Made by a program: the position numbers and the translations under genes. From positions 132,937,490 to 133,001,489 of the forward strand of contig NC_133396.1 of NCBI RefSeq assembly GCF_047511655.1: 64,000 nt of DNA, in the 5' to 3' direction. Origin of the DNA: Castor canadensis (taxonomy: Eukaryota > Chordata > Mammalia > Rodentia > Castoridae). A model generated the notes under the pieces. That model was not told the origin of the DNA. It was given only the letters and a program-made list of their open reading frames with translations, and searched no databases. Shown here piece after piece: positions 45,436-58,239 of this stretch (positions are counted from its first letter, which is position 1; each line of letters begins with the position of its first letter).

Positions 45436-48400
45436 CATACACATGTAAATAAGTAATGATCATCCCTATTTCATACATTTAGAAATATTTAAATCTACTT
45501 TGTTTCCCTTTCAAATATTCTTGTCACCTTTCCCTGTGTCCCAGTTGAAATACTTTGTCATGTCTTTCAACAAAATTACTTATCACACTTCTTTCATAAA
45601 CACATTTTCAGTTCAGGTCTCATCTTTAGCTGCATAGTTTGGTAGAAAGAACCCTGAATCAGGTCCTGCTCTGTCTCCAAACTTTCCAGGATATCCATAA
45701 ACAACAAAGGTGACATTATCCTATACTTCAGACCACTCACAATCAGCTGGGCACAGAACCAAGTTCTTTATATGCATTGGTTTTTTTCAATTTTCATGCC
45801 AATTAAGTACAGAAAATCTTGTGCTCCCCATCTTAGAGGTAACAAAATGAAAACCCAGAGGTTAGTAATTTGTTCACAGTAACAGAATCAGTAATGGATA
45901 TTAAAGGGACTCAAACTTCAGCATGCAAATTCTGAAGAAAATCTCTTTGAATGCTTCATTAGCTGCATGACCTTGACATTTCCATTCCTCCTGGAAAATA
46001 CAGCTACCATGATGCCATCCTGCCAACTCTGCACAGTTAGGGAGGTTTGGTCTTTGACATGTGGCAAGAGGTAATATATTCATTTTGCCATCCCTTAAAT
46101 GCCCCTTCTATGCACAATTTGAAAACCCTTATTCCACTGGTAATCCCATCCAAAAGGCACCTTTTAGTTTTGGTCACTTAGAAATCCTAAATCCAGGACC
46201 CAGTTCAAAACAAATTTCATACCTTGCATTCAGCTTTTGATTTCTATTAAAATAAGACCATGTTTTTCTGCTTTCCAAATTTCAGAGACTGTCTCTCCAG
46301 TTGCTACATGCTTTAATATGAAAATATATTTCTATTTTAAACTGTGCTGGCTCCATATTTGTAAAATTGCAGGTCTGATTCTTTGAAGACTCATTTCTTT
46401 TCCACTTCTTAGGTGTGAAGCTTTTCCCTTGGCTGAGGTTTGATAGCCCTCCCTCTCTCTGTCTCAGGCTGGGTCCCATCTGCAGAAACCTATTCTTCTC
46501 ATTTCCCTTTGCTTTTCTCTCCATTCAATTCTGTGATGCTTAGCCTCCTCTTAGCTGTTCATGTGGGTGGGACTCAGACAAAGCTCTCTCATGAAGTGCT
46601 CTCTGTCTTCATGGGCAATCCTCTCCCTACTGCACCCCTGGCTCAACCTATTTACCCTCACCTATTGTGTCCATGTTCCTTTGTTTTCCCACCACAACCA
46701 GATTTCTATATTCTTTACCCCACACACACACCACTGAGCACTTCACAAAGCCTCCTCTCCTGCCTTCTCTTTCCTCCCAGGGCCCCAGGACTTCCTTGCA
46801 TTCAGGTGTTTGATGGGAATTGCTCACTGTTTTCTGTCAGACCTTTTCATGCCAAGGCCTGAAGAGGGCACAGCTGCTTCTGAATCCCTTTTATTATAAC
46901 AGGCTGTGGGGAAATTTGTCCCTTTTCACTATAAAGGTTACAAACAGTACCCTGTTGACAAAGGACTCTACAGTGTAGTGTCTACACCCAAATCACTTCT
47001 TGACAGTACAGCAGCACAAATAAGAGTGGTGACTCTACCCTGTAAAAGGCAGAGGCCTTCTATTTTCTCAAAAGTTACAAGCCATTAGTCACTCAGTGCC
47101 TACACCAATTTATTTTCCATGGATATTGCTTATTCTTCTCTTTCTTAAGACCTCTCCTACTTGACACACTTTTCTCCTTGCCCCCCCCCCCAGTGAACAA
47201 TCTTAGTCCATAAGAATTCAGGCTTCTGCAATTTACTGCAGAATTCCCCTTATATTTCTAGGTTATAGCTGTAGCTGTAATTGTCGTGCATTAATTAGTC
47301 AATCTTGGGGACTTTTGGAGTCTAAAAGAGGCACTGGTTGAACAAACTGCTCTATAATCCAGAATAAGAACTGTTCTGCCATGCATTATGGATTTGAGCA
47401 TCCTCTTGGGTCCTCCTGTCTCCTCACATATGCTGCTGAGAAGTAGTACTGCATCACCCATGAGCTCTTACCTCTTTTTGTCATCTACCTTCTATCCCTC
47501 AGGACTTGGAGAACACAGAAAATAAGGAAGATTTGAACCAAGAAGTATGAAGTGTCTAGTATAGCTTTGGTGGGAGAGGAAGTTAACAGCACAGAAGTTG
47601 AAGGATAAGATAGAAATTCATTTTTTTCTAGTAAGAAGTTTTTTCTGAGAAAATTTTCTGATAAGCTCATTTTTAAGTAAAAGTTTCAGTTTTATATCTC
47701 ATCCCAAAATGTTTCTCCATATGATGGTGTGTGCAGAGATGCAAATGTGACCCAAAGATACATTAATCTGTGGTAATATAGTAATTTTAATAAGCTAATA
47801 TGTTAGAAAACAATTTGAACATAAAAACTTTTCTAGCATATATTATTTAATAATAGTTTCTTTGAACTTGGTAGCAACTATTAAATCTTATATAAAACAT
47901 AGGCACAAGAATTTGAAAGTGTTAGAGTTACATAAAATTTAAACTGCTTTTCTAACTTACATAACATTTTGACAGTTATTCTGCATGTGCTTTGTAATAC
48001 TTTTTTAAACAAAAAAGTATCTATTAAATCTTTAAGAAGGTTTCTGGTAGATTATTATTTTGGAGCAGTCCCATGCACAGAATTTTTTCTCAATAAATGT
48101 CAACCTGCAGTTAATAAAAGCTTACAAATTGTGAAATTTAATGTGCAACATATTGGTGGGGTTATTCTCTGAAGCAGTTGGTTTAAAAAATAAGTAAGTA
48201 TTTGTGATAGTGGGTTTCATTCTGAAACTCCTATTGAAACAAATGTTCTGAAAATATATTGATTAGGCAAGTCATTTGATACATGAAAGATTTCAGTCTT
48301 TTAAACTTTCCTTAGTGATGTTAATGGCACATTTTGATTGAATTTCATGGCAACATATAAGGATTAACTGGTGGCAATAACCAATTTTCCAGACATTATG

Positions 48401-48975
48401 TAGTGCAAACAGACATTATTTTTGGAATTTCTACTAGATGGTCACCTAGTGGCTCTCTATCTAACACCCCTCTGCCTTCCCATCTCCTGATTTATGCAGA
48501 TATCTGTGCCTGGAACAAGCCCATCCAGACCCAACTCCAGGCATAAGAAATTGACCCAATCAGCCACCTAGTACTTCAGTTATTGGTCATGGATATTGGT
48601 GTCACGAGCTTTGATACCTAACCCCATCCAGTAGAGTGCAAGTCAGAATTGCTGCATGGTGTGTGTTGCAGTAAATGTAATGCCTAAAAACACTGCATGC
48701 CCTTTGCTATCATAAAGCAAGCCCACTGAAGAATGAAGCCAGCACACAGAGGAGAGAAAAACCTAGAAATCCTTAAAGAAGTAGGTCAAAGCCACAGTGA
48801 TGCTCACCCTGAGACTGCTTAGAGGGACCCACCTCTTCCTGGGAAGGAATTAAGCATTGTTAAATACTGCTAAAGTGCTGTTAGTGTTAAAGGTAAGTCT
48901 TTACTCTAAGCATCCCTTTTAATGTTTATTTTTCCTTTAAATAAGCTAAGGTGTTGGAGGCTGGGACAACTTGAC
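45436..48975. other. Mostly unique intergenic sequence with MIR remnants
   Basis: MIR-like strings at about 45635-45700 forward ('tagaaagaaccctgaatcag') and 45750-45915 reverse. 46440-46860 is pyrimidine-rich with a 140-codon frame lacking motifs. C11 at 47181-47191. No gene recognised. Confidence 0.4.
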
Positions 48976-50210
48976 TCCCTTATTGACAGCTGTTAGATCC
49001 TTCCCTTGAGTTAAGGACCATCAGCCAAGCAGTCAGCCCAATTGCCCTCATCCCAAAACCAGCTGCTTTGAACACTCCATGGATGCCTTGAAGAAGAAAA
49101 CAATATGGTAACCACAGCTCCTTGCTGCCAAAGTACAACTCCAGTTCCTGAAGGCACTGTCCCATCTATAATAGATGACCCTGCAGCCATTTCCACCCAG
49201 ACCAGAGGGGGAGCACTTCCCCTAGTGACTAGTACAAGCAGGGTCCTTCATTTGTGTGAGGGATTGTGCCATGTTTGGTCCAAACACAGACTGCCATGAT
49301 AGGTGCAGACACCCTTGCTATACCACCTTCTAGCTATTATAAGCAGGCTGTTTCTCAGACTTCGTGAGCCACCTGGCAAACACCCTCCTGTGCTGCCCTC
49401 TCCCTTGGTGCTGCAAAATTAGGCTCAACAAAAGTTTCTCTCAGGTCATCTTTTCTTGCTTACTTTTGATCTTTATTATTAGTAGACTGTTGAAGCTGGT
49501 AACACAAACTGACAGTGGTCATAGCAATGACAGGACAGTTGAAGAGTTCCAGAGAACAGTCAGAGTAGAAAAGGTGGGGAGTAGAGATCACAGAGATAGT
49601 GAGGACTATAAACAAACAGCCAAAGATGAGAAACCGCAGGCCCTGGTCACTGGAAGAGTTCCAGAGAGCTGCCAAAGAGCCAAAGGTCTCAGACACCCTG
49701 GGTCTATTTGTAACACGAGCCGTTGTCCATGGTGCATGGAGGAATGAGGGTCCAACACTCTAGAGTCACGAATTCTAGCACTTACTGCTAAGGGTCCCAG
49801 CACTATGGGAGCTACAACACTAGAAGGCACCATCTGCTTTCTGCTTACTGCTGTCTGCTGCTGCAGCTCACTGCTGACTCTGGTGAGGATTTAAAAAGTT
49901 GCCAAGTTACCAGGGCCACTCGTGGTAAAACCTAGAGAAATGGCGTCTCACCTGAGTCCTCGAGCCACAGTCTGGCTTCCAAAGCTTAGAGCGTTAAACC
50001 TAGGCTTGTAGCTCTCAGGGCTGGTTGCTGCAAGACTCTGGGTCTGCCAGATCAGGCCTTAGGAGCTCAAGGGGCAGGGCTGCCAGCACTGAAAGAGCTT
50101 CTTCTTGCCTAGCCTGATTCCTATCTGGGAATCAGGCAGAAGACCCCAGGCAGCTGACTGGGATCATTACTACCTCTGCTATGTATCGAACCAACAAATG
50201 TCCCCCTTTT
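48976..50210. other. GC-richer unclassified block, possible decayed LTR/ERV
   Basis: Higher GC than its surroundings. 49430-49490 ('aaaagtttctctcaggtcat', 'cttgcttacttttgatcttt') resembles an R/U5 segment of an LTR. A 15-bp direct repeat gaagagttccagaga occurs at 49541-49555 and 49653-49667. No retroviral protein could be read. Family unknown. Confidence 0.3.
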
Positions 50211-51171
50211 TAAATGAACTTCAACTTTGATTTTTTCTTTTTTACAACCTAAGAAGAGTTTAGGTTCTTTGGTCTCCTAGGGTGACCAGGCTCAGGAAAT
50301 TTGCTCTATCCTTAAAGCAATGTGATTTACAACATGGTAGCTTTTAGACCTGAGGTGCTACAGAATTCAGAGCTAAATTATTTAATACTGAAGCAGGCAT
50401 AAATACATTCCATAGAAAGAGATCAAGAATGGATAGAGCTGTATCATCAACAACAGATGAAGAACATTGGCAGGTCTGAGCCTTGAGAAACTGGTAAGGT
50501 TTGGATGCACGGAGGACCACGTTTCGGGGTGCTGTGGGTCAATGCAGCTGTGAGTGAAGTGCAGAGATCTGTGCTTGAGAGTGAGAAATATGGTCAGCAG
50601 TGCCAGTCATGGAAAGTCCTGGAGAACAGTCAAGAAGACCCAAATTTTATCATTGATCATAAGAATCCGCTGTATATTTATCTTCAACTTGTAACACTTG
50701 TCCTTTACAATTATAAAAGCTACACACACATTATAGGAAAAAAATAACACGGAAAAAGAAATCAAATCCCTCCTCATAAACCACTTACAGATAATTGCTC
50801 TTTCACTTGGATGCATTTTACTAACTTATTTTTACTTTTTTCATTAAATCTAAGAACTTCAATATTATATTCAGATTTCTTTATTTGTACCTGTGGGGTG
50901 GGGAAGTCCTCTTTACTTACTAACAGCCTGGTCTCTTTGGGATATATTGACCTTTCTTTATGCCATTTTATTCCCTTTTGAGTGGTTGAATCAAGACTTG
51001 AACTTTATCTAGGTCATGGATGCTTAATTACTAATAAGTAATTAGAGTTAAATGAAAACCATGCTTAAACTAATGATATCTAGGTTAGAAGAAAAAAATG
51101 AAAACAAATATTTTCACATTTGAAACAGACAGCAATAAAGATACCTTTCTATTAAGGAACAAGCATGTGAG

Positions 51172-51172
<1 letters not shown>
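50211..51172. other. Unique intergenic sequence
   Basis: AT-rich; nothing recognised. Confidence 0.4.

Positions 51173-51207
<35 letters not shown>
51173..51207. repeat. (TG)n microsatellite
   Basis: About 17 uninterrupted TG dinucleotides; likely polymorphic. Confidence 0.97.
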
Positions 51208-51209
<2 letters not shown>

Positions 51210-51319
51210 TTGTGTCTGCCTGTATATGAAAAAATAACAGCAGAAAATAAAGTTTAACATTTAAAACTACAAAATATTACTATGACTGAAACTAGTCCAA
51301 AGCCTTCTAGTTTGCTGGG

Positions 51320-52200
51320 GAATGTCAAGCAAATATATACATCACCATGAATATCAAGTCTGAATGAGAATATGGATCTGCCCTCCCCTGGTCTATGGGG
51401 AGCCTCAGCTTCCTGAAGGTCCCTGAGAACTCTACTGGGCTAATCCTGCCCCAAAGTGCCTCTAAGGAGAAGGAAGCTGGTCTGGGGAAGCCAGGACCCT
51501 GAGTTTCATCCCCAGCAGCACCCCAAATACACAAAAGCAGAAGGCAGTCCTGTATTCAACAGACTGTGCCAGTGCAAGACTGTGTCCTCACCTGGTCTGT
51601 AGTGAACTCATTTGTCCTATGAGGTATGAAAAGGCTGCTCAGTTGTCCTGCCTCAGAGTGCCTCTGAGTAAGGGATGGAGCCCTTGCCCCTTCCAGATTA
51701 TAAAACCCTGTTCTTTTTCTGGAACACAAGTCCAAAAATGAAGACTCAGCCCTTGCCAAGATGGCAGAGGGTCTGCACCTGTTTGTTTCCCCCTACACAC
51801 TGTTAAAATAGGGGGTCTAATCTCAGGATAAAAGGGTAACTGAGAAAGAATGGCAGGGACAGGGTGGCAGGGACTGAGGTGGAGCGAGAACCCCAGCCCC
51901 ACATCTTCAGGATTTAGTTGTCAGTCATTTAGAGGAGCACAATCTTCACTGTCATTCTCCCAAGTCCTGCAGAAGGGGATGCACTGGTCATGCCCAACCT
52001 GCATACTCCTGGGGGCTGAGGATCTCACACAGCACAACAGTGGGGTTCTCGGGGGGCCAGGCTACCACAACTTCTCCTTGAGCAGGCTCCACATTGTCAG
52101 TGAGGCTCACTAGTGCTAGTCCTCCTGCTCATCAGCAGCTCCAAGTTCCTGGGAGCCCAAGGGTCCAGCACTGGGCTTCTCCTTTCCTCACTATTCAACC
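51320..52200. other. GC-richer unclassified block
   Basis: Noticeably GC-richer than its neighbours, with several short open frames on both strands and no recognisable domain. About 51500-51535 ('accctgagtttcatccccag') resembles the end of an ID-like unit. It could be a decayed LTR or an old processed gene copy; undetermined. Confidence 0.3.
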
Positions 52201-52229
52201 ACAGGAGCCTCTCCTTTTGTGAATCAGCA

Positions 52230-52425
52230 TGACAAACTCTTACCTGGCAAATTCCCAATCCCCAAATTGCTTTACTTTCCCCAGACTTTATTTGAAACTA
52301 TCTTGGTCATTTCTCTGCATATTTGCATCACCTACCTTACTCTCCATTCAAAATTATCACTATAGAGCTGTGTAGGACACATAGTAGCTTCTCAATAAAT
52401 ACTTATTGAATAAATTAATTGAGCT
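52230..52425 (+). repeat. L2/MIR-type 3' end, forward
   Basis: 'acacatagtagcttctcaat' and 'aaatacttattgaataaatt' match the shared L2/MIR 3' end, preceded by weak L2-like sequence. Confidence 0.5.
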
Positions 52426-52919
52426 CAAACTCTTATGTATATTTAAAGTCCTAAATTAAACTCAGAGTCTGCATTTCAGCAAATATGGGAGATAGGCAAG
52501 GGTCGAGAAAGGCTTTAAGGGAATCCAAATTACACCAGAAAATTGATTCTTGTTTCTGGGAGGAATTTTTTTCTCTTGGTCAAATTTTCATTGGAAATTT
52601 TAGTCTATTTTAATATTTCAAAAGGTAACTATGCAAATTTTAATATTTTGAGAGAATAATTTTCCAATAAAATTGGATGGTACACAGTTTATTACAAGAG
52701 GCATCACATTTTGACTTCTGATTCTTAGCGAGAATATCCAGTGCTTAAGGTTAGTCAAAAGCAATTTAAAATTTATCATATAGTATAACAACCTCTGTAA
52801 ATAAATAAAGTGCTTACCTTCTGACTTATAGATGATTTCCATTGTATATGCTCACATGGTGGGGAGCAGAGAGAGAGGTCCATGTCTCCTCCTTTTTGAT
52901 GTGTATTTCTTCTAATTTT

Positions 52920-53320
52920 GCCACTATTCGTTCATTTTTTATGAACATATAAGAACAATATGTACTTACAAGATACAACGTGATATTTTTATAAATATGC
53001 ACATTGTAGAAGGATTAAAGCAAGCTAATTAGCATATCCATCACCTAAACAACTTATATGAATGTGTGTTTGGTTGGTGAGAACATTTGAAATATATTTT
53101 TTTAGCTCTTGGAGATGTGGGGGAGTTTGAGACAAGGTCACACTTGTCTCAAACTGGTTAGAAATTTTGAAATATGCAATATAATTTCACTAACTGTCAT
53201 CACTAAGGAGTGTAATAGATCACTAAAACTTATTCCTTAGTCTAACTGAAACTTTGTACACTTTGCCCAATAGCTCCCTTTTCTCTCTTTCACTCCCTTT
53301 CCCTGCACTGTTTCAATAGA
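52920..53320 (-). repeat. L1M-type 3' UTR fragment, reverse
   Basis: 'gctaattagcatatccatca', 'ttggtgagaacatttgaaat', 'cactaaaacttattccttag' and 'tctaactgaaactttgtaca' match the reverse of the older mammalian L1M 3' UTR. Confidence 0.65.
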
Positions 53321-56220
53321 ACTACATTGAAACACCATTCTGGGATGCCAACCTTGCCTCAGTGAGTTGAAACCTTTAGCCAGATGTATTTTAGAAAAGT
53401 GTTTTGTTCTTGGTGCTGTCCAGCTCCTCTTCGTTCACCTGTGCATGTGTGTGTGTGTGCACACATGAGTTCTGCTCCATGCTTTGTTCTGGACCAGTTC
53501 CTGCATTGTTTCATCCTAACTGGGCACTGACCACTTTCTTATGTCCATCTAGATGGGTTTTCTGCAGAGTGCTTGCCATTTTTCACTTTGGAATATTCTT
53601 CAACCACGGCTGTTCCATAGTTTCAGTATTTATTGCTATTTTTGTCTCCCCACTTTCTACACATAGATCTATACAAACATAGATACCTGAAAAGACAGCA
53701 TTCTTCCAAACTTGCCCTTGAAATCACCTCTTCATGCAATATGATAGAAATGGGATTTTATATGCTGCCTTGAGTCTCCATAGGAAGAGAATGACTGGAT
53801 TAGTGCTTCCCCCATAAATCCATCAATATGAAAGAAAAATAAGGGGGGAAGGTGGGCAGAAGGACAGAAAGAACTCTGATTATCTCCTGTTTCACATCAT
53901 CAAATGCTTCCTATCCTCCTCAGCTAAATTAAGGCTAACAGAATTAAGTTAGAACATAGTGCTCAACCGATGCTAAGTTTTTGTTTCCTTTCAAAATAAT
54001 TACCAAATTTTACATTATATTTTCTTTCTATGATACAGGAAATAATTTTTTTAAAGACATCTTTCTGTAAAAACCAGAGACAGTTGTCCATTTTAGTGGT
54101 CCATAGGAAAACTATGTTTGATTAAGGGAGAGAAGACCTGACACACACAGCCTGAAATCTGCTTGGAGTTCATGCCGACACATGTGCAAATTGCGTATTT
54201 TCCTACGCGATGCCACTTCTAAAAGATGCATGATTAGCACATAACATCACCCTTCCCTGTCTCCACCGTAATTTAATTTCAAAAAGTTGTTTTTATTATA
54301 TTTCTAGCATGTTCTGTAAATTCACACAAACAGCTGCCCAGCAGACTCTTCATGCCATGTACTGTGCTAACTCCAGTTAACGCAGAAATGAATGGATTTC
54401 CAGAACCTACCCACAGAGGCAGAATGGCATAAATACAGCACAGCTTTAAGATGTGGTTTTTCTAATGCCCTATGAAAGTTTGGACGAGATAGAAGTCTGA
54501 CATTTTCAGGAAAGCAGGAAAATACAAACTGAAATAACTTGTGCTTCTGTTTCAGAGCACACAAAAGGATTCCTTCATTAGCCCGTCCTGAATTGCAAGA
54601 TCTTTCTGCCTAGTTTTTTGTGGTTGCCATACATTTGGCACCAGCTCCCTTTTTCTGCCAGAACACACAAGGTATTTGGGGCATTTACTATAAACGGAAG
54701 ATTTTGCTGTGCTGGTGGATGGAGATTCCAGGAAGCAGGGACTCCTGGGTGTGGACAGATACACTTTTGTGCCACCACACTCAGTGGGGTAAATCAAATG
54801 AATGCTGACTGGCAAAAAGTAAAGCCACTCAAACAGACATGTCCTAATGCTATGGCAAGTATTTTCTTCTTTCTGGCTGCCAGGTCCTCTTAAAGATGAC
54901 TCCCAAAGACTTTTCCTTTGTTTAGGTTTGGTATGTAGTAAATTAACTCATGATTCATTGTTTATAGAAAAACCAAAGAAAAACAGAACAAAAATTCCTC
55001 TTTCCCCAGTCTTCCTCAAAATACCCACAGGAACCCACCCAATCAAATGGCCTAGAACAAAACACTTGAGTTCAAAGCCAGCAAGACTGGCAAAGCTGCA
55101 AGCTGTGCCCATAGCTACCTGTGTTCCAGGGACTGCAGAGAAATATGCAAACTGGCAAACTGGGCACATTTACTATTTTAGAGCAATATGTTTTATTGTT
55201 CTCTGGCTAAGTTCTTTGCCAAGGGCAAGAAGCACTGAAGCAGCTAGCAGTGGCCCCATTAAAGCTGTCAGCATAAGCCTCCCACTTCTGCCATCGTGTT
55301 TTTAGCTAAAAGGCACTGTGAGTGCTTACCAATAAGTCGCAAAGGATTGATGATGCAAGTAGATTAAATCATAAATATTTTAACATTTAAGCACATTTTT
55401 CTCATCCACAGTGACATAATGCTACAATGGCAAAAGATTTTTCTCCTAGGACATGCAATTAGGAATAGGTAGAAACAATTAGTAGTGCCTTCCTGATATA
55501 AGAAAATTACTTTTAAAAGAGTTCATTTAACAGCTAAACTACAATTATTACAACAAAACTCAAACTAAGCTTTATCACATTTAAAATGTGTTCTACTTAA
55601 GTACTTTTCCAAAGTGTTTGTATAATACAATTTTGGACCTCTAACTATATTCAAGCCAAAATGTAAATTATATGACATAAATCAGAATGCACTGGAAAAA
55701 GAAGAGAATTGATTTTATGTGAGTAGCTATAACTAATATGAATCTACTTAATGTTAAAGAACTTTCATATAGAATTTTTATTCAATGTTTGATAATCATT
55801 AATGTTCTGTTTGGGGATAATTCATTAGAGTTGGAGAGTTATCGAGTCATCATCATTTTTGCATTCTTTACTGAACTATAACTTTATGTGTTACAAAGCT
55901 TTGTACAAAATTTTGCTTAAAGCTTCAAGCCTATCTCTCTTGCACACAGTTCGGTGACCCTCCTGCCTATCCAGTGCAAGTCATCCTTCCTCGCTTTCCA
56001 TTCATTTCCTATCTCTGTACTTTTTCTTACTGTTTCACACACAGCTGTCAAAACTCCACTAGGAAAAAGGAACTAAGCAATGCATTAGATGATAAGAGAT
56101 AGATTCTGAATGCCAACTCTGCTACTCACTGTAAAATTGAGCTCATAATACATCACGACATTGCTGGAAGATGAAATAATCTGCTTCTGGCTTTTTAATG
56201 TACAGAGGAATAGAAAATAA
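53321..56220. other. Mostly unique intergenic sequence
   Basis: The longest open frame of the window (152 codons, 54847-55305) lies here without any recognised motif. 54150-54560 is repeat-free by eye and could be a conserved non-coding element, which only a genome alignment would show. Confidence 0.4.
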
Positions 56221-56229
56221 TAACCATTA

Positions 56230-56248
56230 ATATATATGTACATACATA

Positions 56249-56289
<41 letters not shown>
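56230..56289. repeat. (TA)n-rich microsatellite
   Basis: Interrupted TA/CA tract with pure (TA)n at 56260-56288. Confidence 0.95.
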
Positions 56290-56290
<1 letters not shown>

Positions 56291-56973
56291 GTTATATTCT
56301 GCGCCTTGATCAGAAATGTTTCTAAATCAAGAATATGTTAATCATACTTATTTCTCTCACCAATAGTAAATAATTTCTTCAAAATATCAGTACAGTTTTA
56401 TATGATAATAGAGAGCAATCAGGGTAAAAATGATAAATAGATGCTTGTTTGTTTACTTGAAATGGAAACAAAGTAATTCCCCCACATGTGAGTTGCTTTC
56501 TTCTTTCAGTGAAATTTTTGGCTTTGTACCTTAGTTCTAGAAAGACTCTGAGAATATGTATATACTGGAAATACATAGGATAAATAACATCTGTCTTCAG
56601 ATTCCTGTGTTTTACTTCATTCTGTTTGGGTGGGAAGATATTCAATATACTTAAGGTTGCTATTTTATCATTTATCTTGGGCACTATTGTTTGGTTTTAT
56701 TTGTGAGCTCACTTCATCCTTGATACTCTTAAAAGAAAAGAGACATGTTTCTTATTGTTTTGGAGTTTCTTTTCAAACCGTACTTCACTCAATAATTGCT
56801 CACAACAGTAAGTGAGATAAAACATCAATATCCAATTGCCTATGAGCAGTAATCCAAAAAAGATTGACTCAATCAGCCAAGTGACTCCTTTAAACAGACA
56901 ATGGAGGCTATTGTTTTTATAACCAATGGCAGATTCAAAATTTTATCCATAGTTGCTCTGATAACTCTGCTTT

Positions 56974-56992
56974 GACCACTAGATGGCACTCT
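56974..56992 (+). promoter_or_regulatory. CTCF-like motif
   Basis: gaccactagatggcactct contains CCACTAGATGGCACT, close to the CTCF core CCASYAGRKGGCRS. Occupancy cannot be told from sequence. Confidence 0.4.
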
Positions 56993-57270
56993 GAATTCAT
57001 TTAATTTGGAATAAAACCCAGCCCATCTATGATTTCAAAGAGAAAAAAAAAGAATTTTCCTTAACTGATTTGATAGTCTGACACATATTCTTAAGGAAAT
57101 GAATTTATATGATGTAACAGTTATTTCATTAAGTTTCAGTGAGAAAAAAAAATCCTCTTTTGGCAAGGAAAATGTGACTGTTTCTACAAACACAAACCAG
57201 TCAAATCAGCACTCAAAGTCTAGTCAGAAGAAAAAAGAAGTCAGACAGGCTTGTTGGCTAATTTGACTGC

Positions 57271-57316
57271 GTTTTGACTGACTTAAGTATTTTCATGACT
57301 ACTTGACAGTCAAAAC
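57271..57316. repeat. Perfect 10-bp inverted repeat
   Basis: gttttgactg (57271-57280) and cagtcaaaac (57307-57316), 26-nt loop, in a patch where GACTG/CAGTC recurs (57197-57320). Could be chance or the terminus of a small DNA transposon relic. Confidence 0.4.
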
Positions 57317-57415
57317 AGTGGAGCCAGTTTGTGTGTGTCAATACAAGGTGTACTTTGTACATTGTGAACTGAAAGTCCATGCTGTTAGACTGCTTCTCTG
57401 GCTCCTTTGTAGTCT

Positions 57416-57489
57416 GGCTGGTTAGCTCAGTTGGTTAGGGCAGTGTACTAATGAGGCCAAGGTCACCCTGATTTCCCTTCCCAACTGGA
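57416..57489 (+). pseudogene. tRNA-Ile(AAT)-like pseudogene
   Basis: Aligns without gaps to tRNA-Ile(AAT) from the 5' end: an acceptor/D-arm 'ggctggttagctcagttggt', then 'tagggc', the anticodon-loop region 'ctaatgaggcc' still showing AAT, and 'aaggtc'. The T arm is lost (the TTCGATCC B box reads 'tgatttccc') and the acceptor 3' strand no longer pairs. So the 5' two thirds are tRNA-like and the 3' third has decayed: a pseudogene or a tRNA-derived retroposon fragment, not an active gene. Confidence 0.7.
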
Positions 57490-58230
57490 GAAATGAGTTC
57501 TCCTCACAGAAAGCAAAACTGCTGCTTGGCTAGAACCCTGTCCTTATCTCTGGCCAGTCATCTCACAAATGCCTGATCTTATGAAGCTACTGCATATGGA
57601 GGTCTGGATGACCAAAATAAACACATCATTACAAAAGATGAAAACAACACCTCACAATGCATATCCTGTTAACAGCAGATCTTCAACTCCAATGTCTATA
57701 GAAAGGACTCAAGAATGAGTACTCTGAAGTCAACTCTGTTAACCAGCAAAGTCTTATTTTTTTGTCCATCCAGCCAAATGGATTATTAACACCTACTCTA
57801 TGACACACAGGGGCTAGATACCCTAAGAGAGAAAAGTGAGGGAGAAATAGCCAGTCACAAGAGAGGTGACTATAAACTGCCAACGAAGTGAAAATGATGC
57901 TAAATTCCAGGCAACCATATAAGCTAGTTCTCAAAGATGCACATGAATTCTACTGCAAAATGTGGTCGAGCATTCCAAATGAGAAATAGCAGCATGAAGA
58001 CAGGTGTGTGAGAGAGTGCACGTGGAGAACACAGTGTCTCCTATGCTTACAGTTTGGGGGCGCATGGCAGGAACTGAATTGGTAAGGTAAAGGATCTGGA
58101 TAAAATCAAATGAGTTTTCTACAATTGAAAAACATTATTTATTATAAAATAAATAGCCATGAGTCTTTATGATATAAACAACTGAATAAATAAATAAATT
58201 TAGGAGATTAGACAATTACTGGGTTCAAAA
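57490..58230. other. Unclassified intergenic sequence
   Basis: No gene or clear repeat recognised; the right part may be the older portion of the L1ME-type element that follows. Confidence 0.35.
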
Positions 58231-58239
58231 GAGCCCAGG

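Noticed and set aside
46440..46862. 140-codon open frame (+)
   Set aside because: Low-complexity pyrimidine-rich DNA gives a Ser/Pro/Leu-rich frame; no motifs.
49364..49747. 127-codon open frame (+)
   Set aside because: Lies in the unclassified GC-richer block; no retroviral or other protein motif could be read.
54847..55305. Longest open frame (152 codons, +)
   Set aside because: No recognisable domain, no homolog I know, no splice or processed-gene signs; length is within chance for 64 kb of six-frame reading.
57416..57489. Functional tRNA-Ile gene
   Set aside because: B box and T arm are destroyed and the acceptor stem cannot close.
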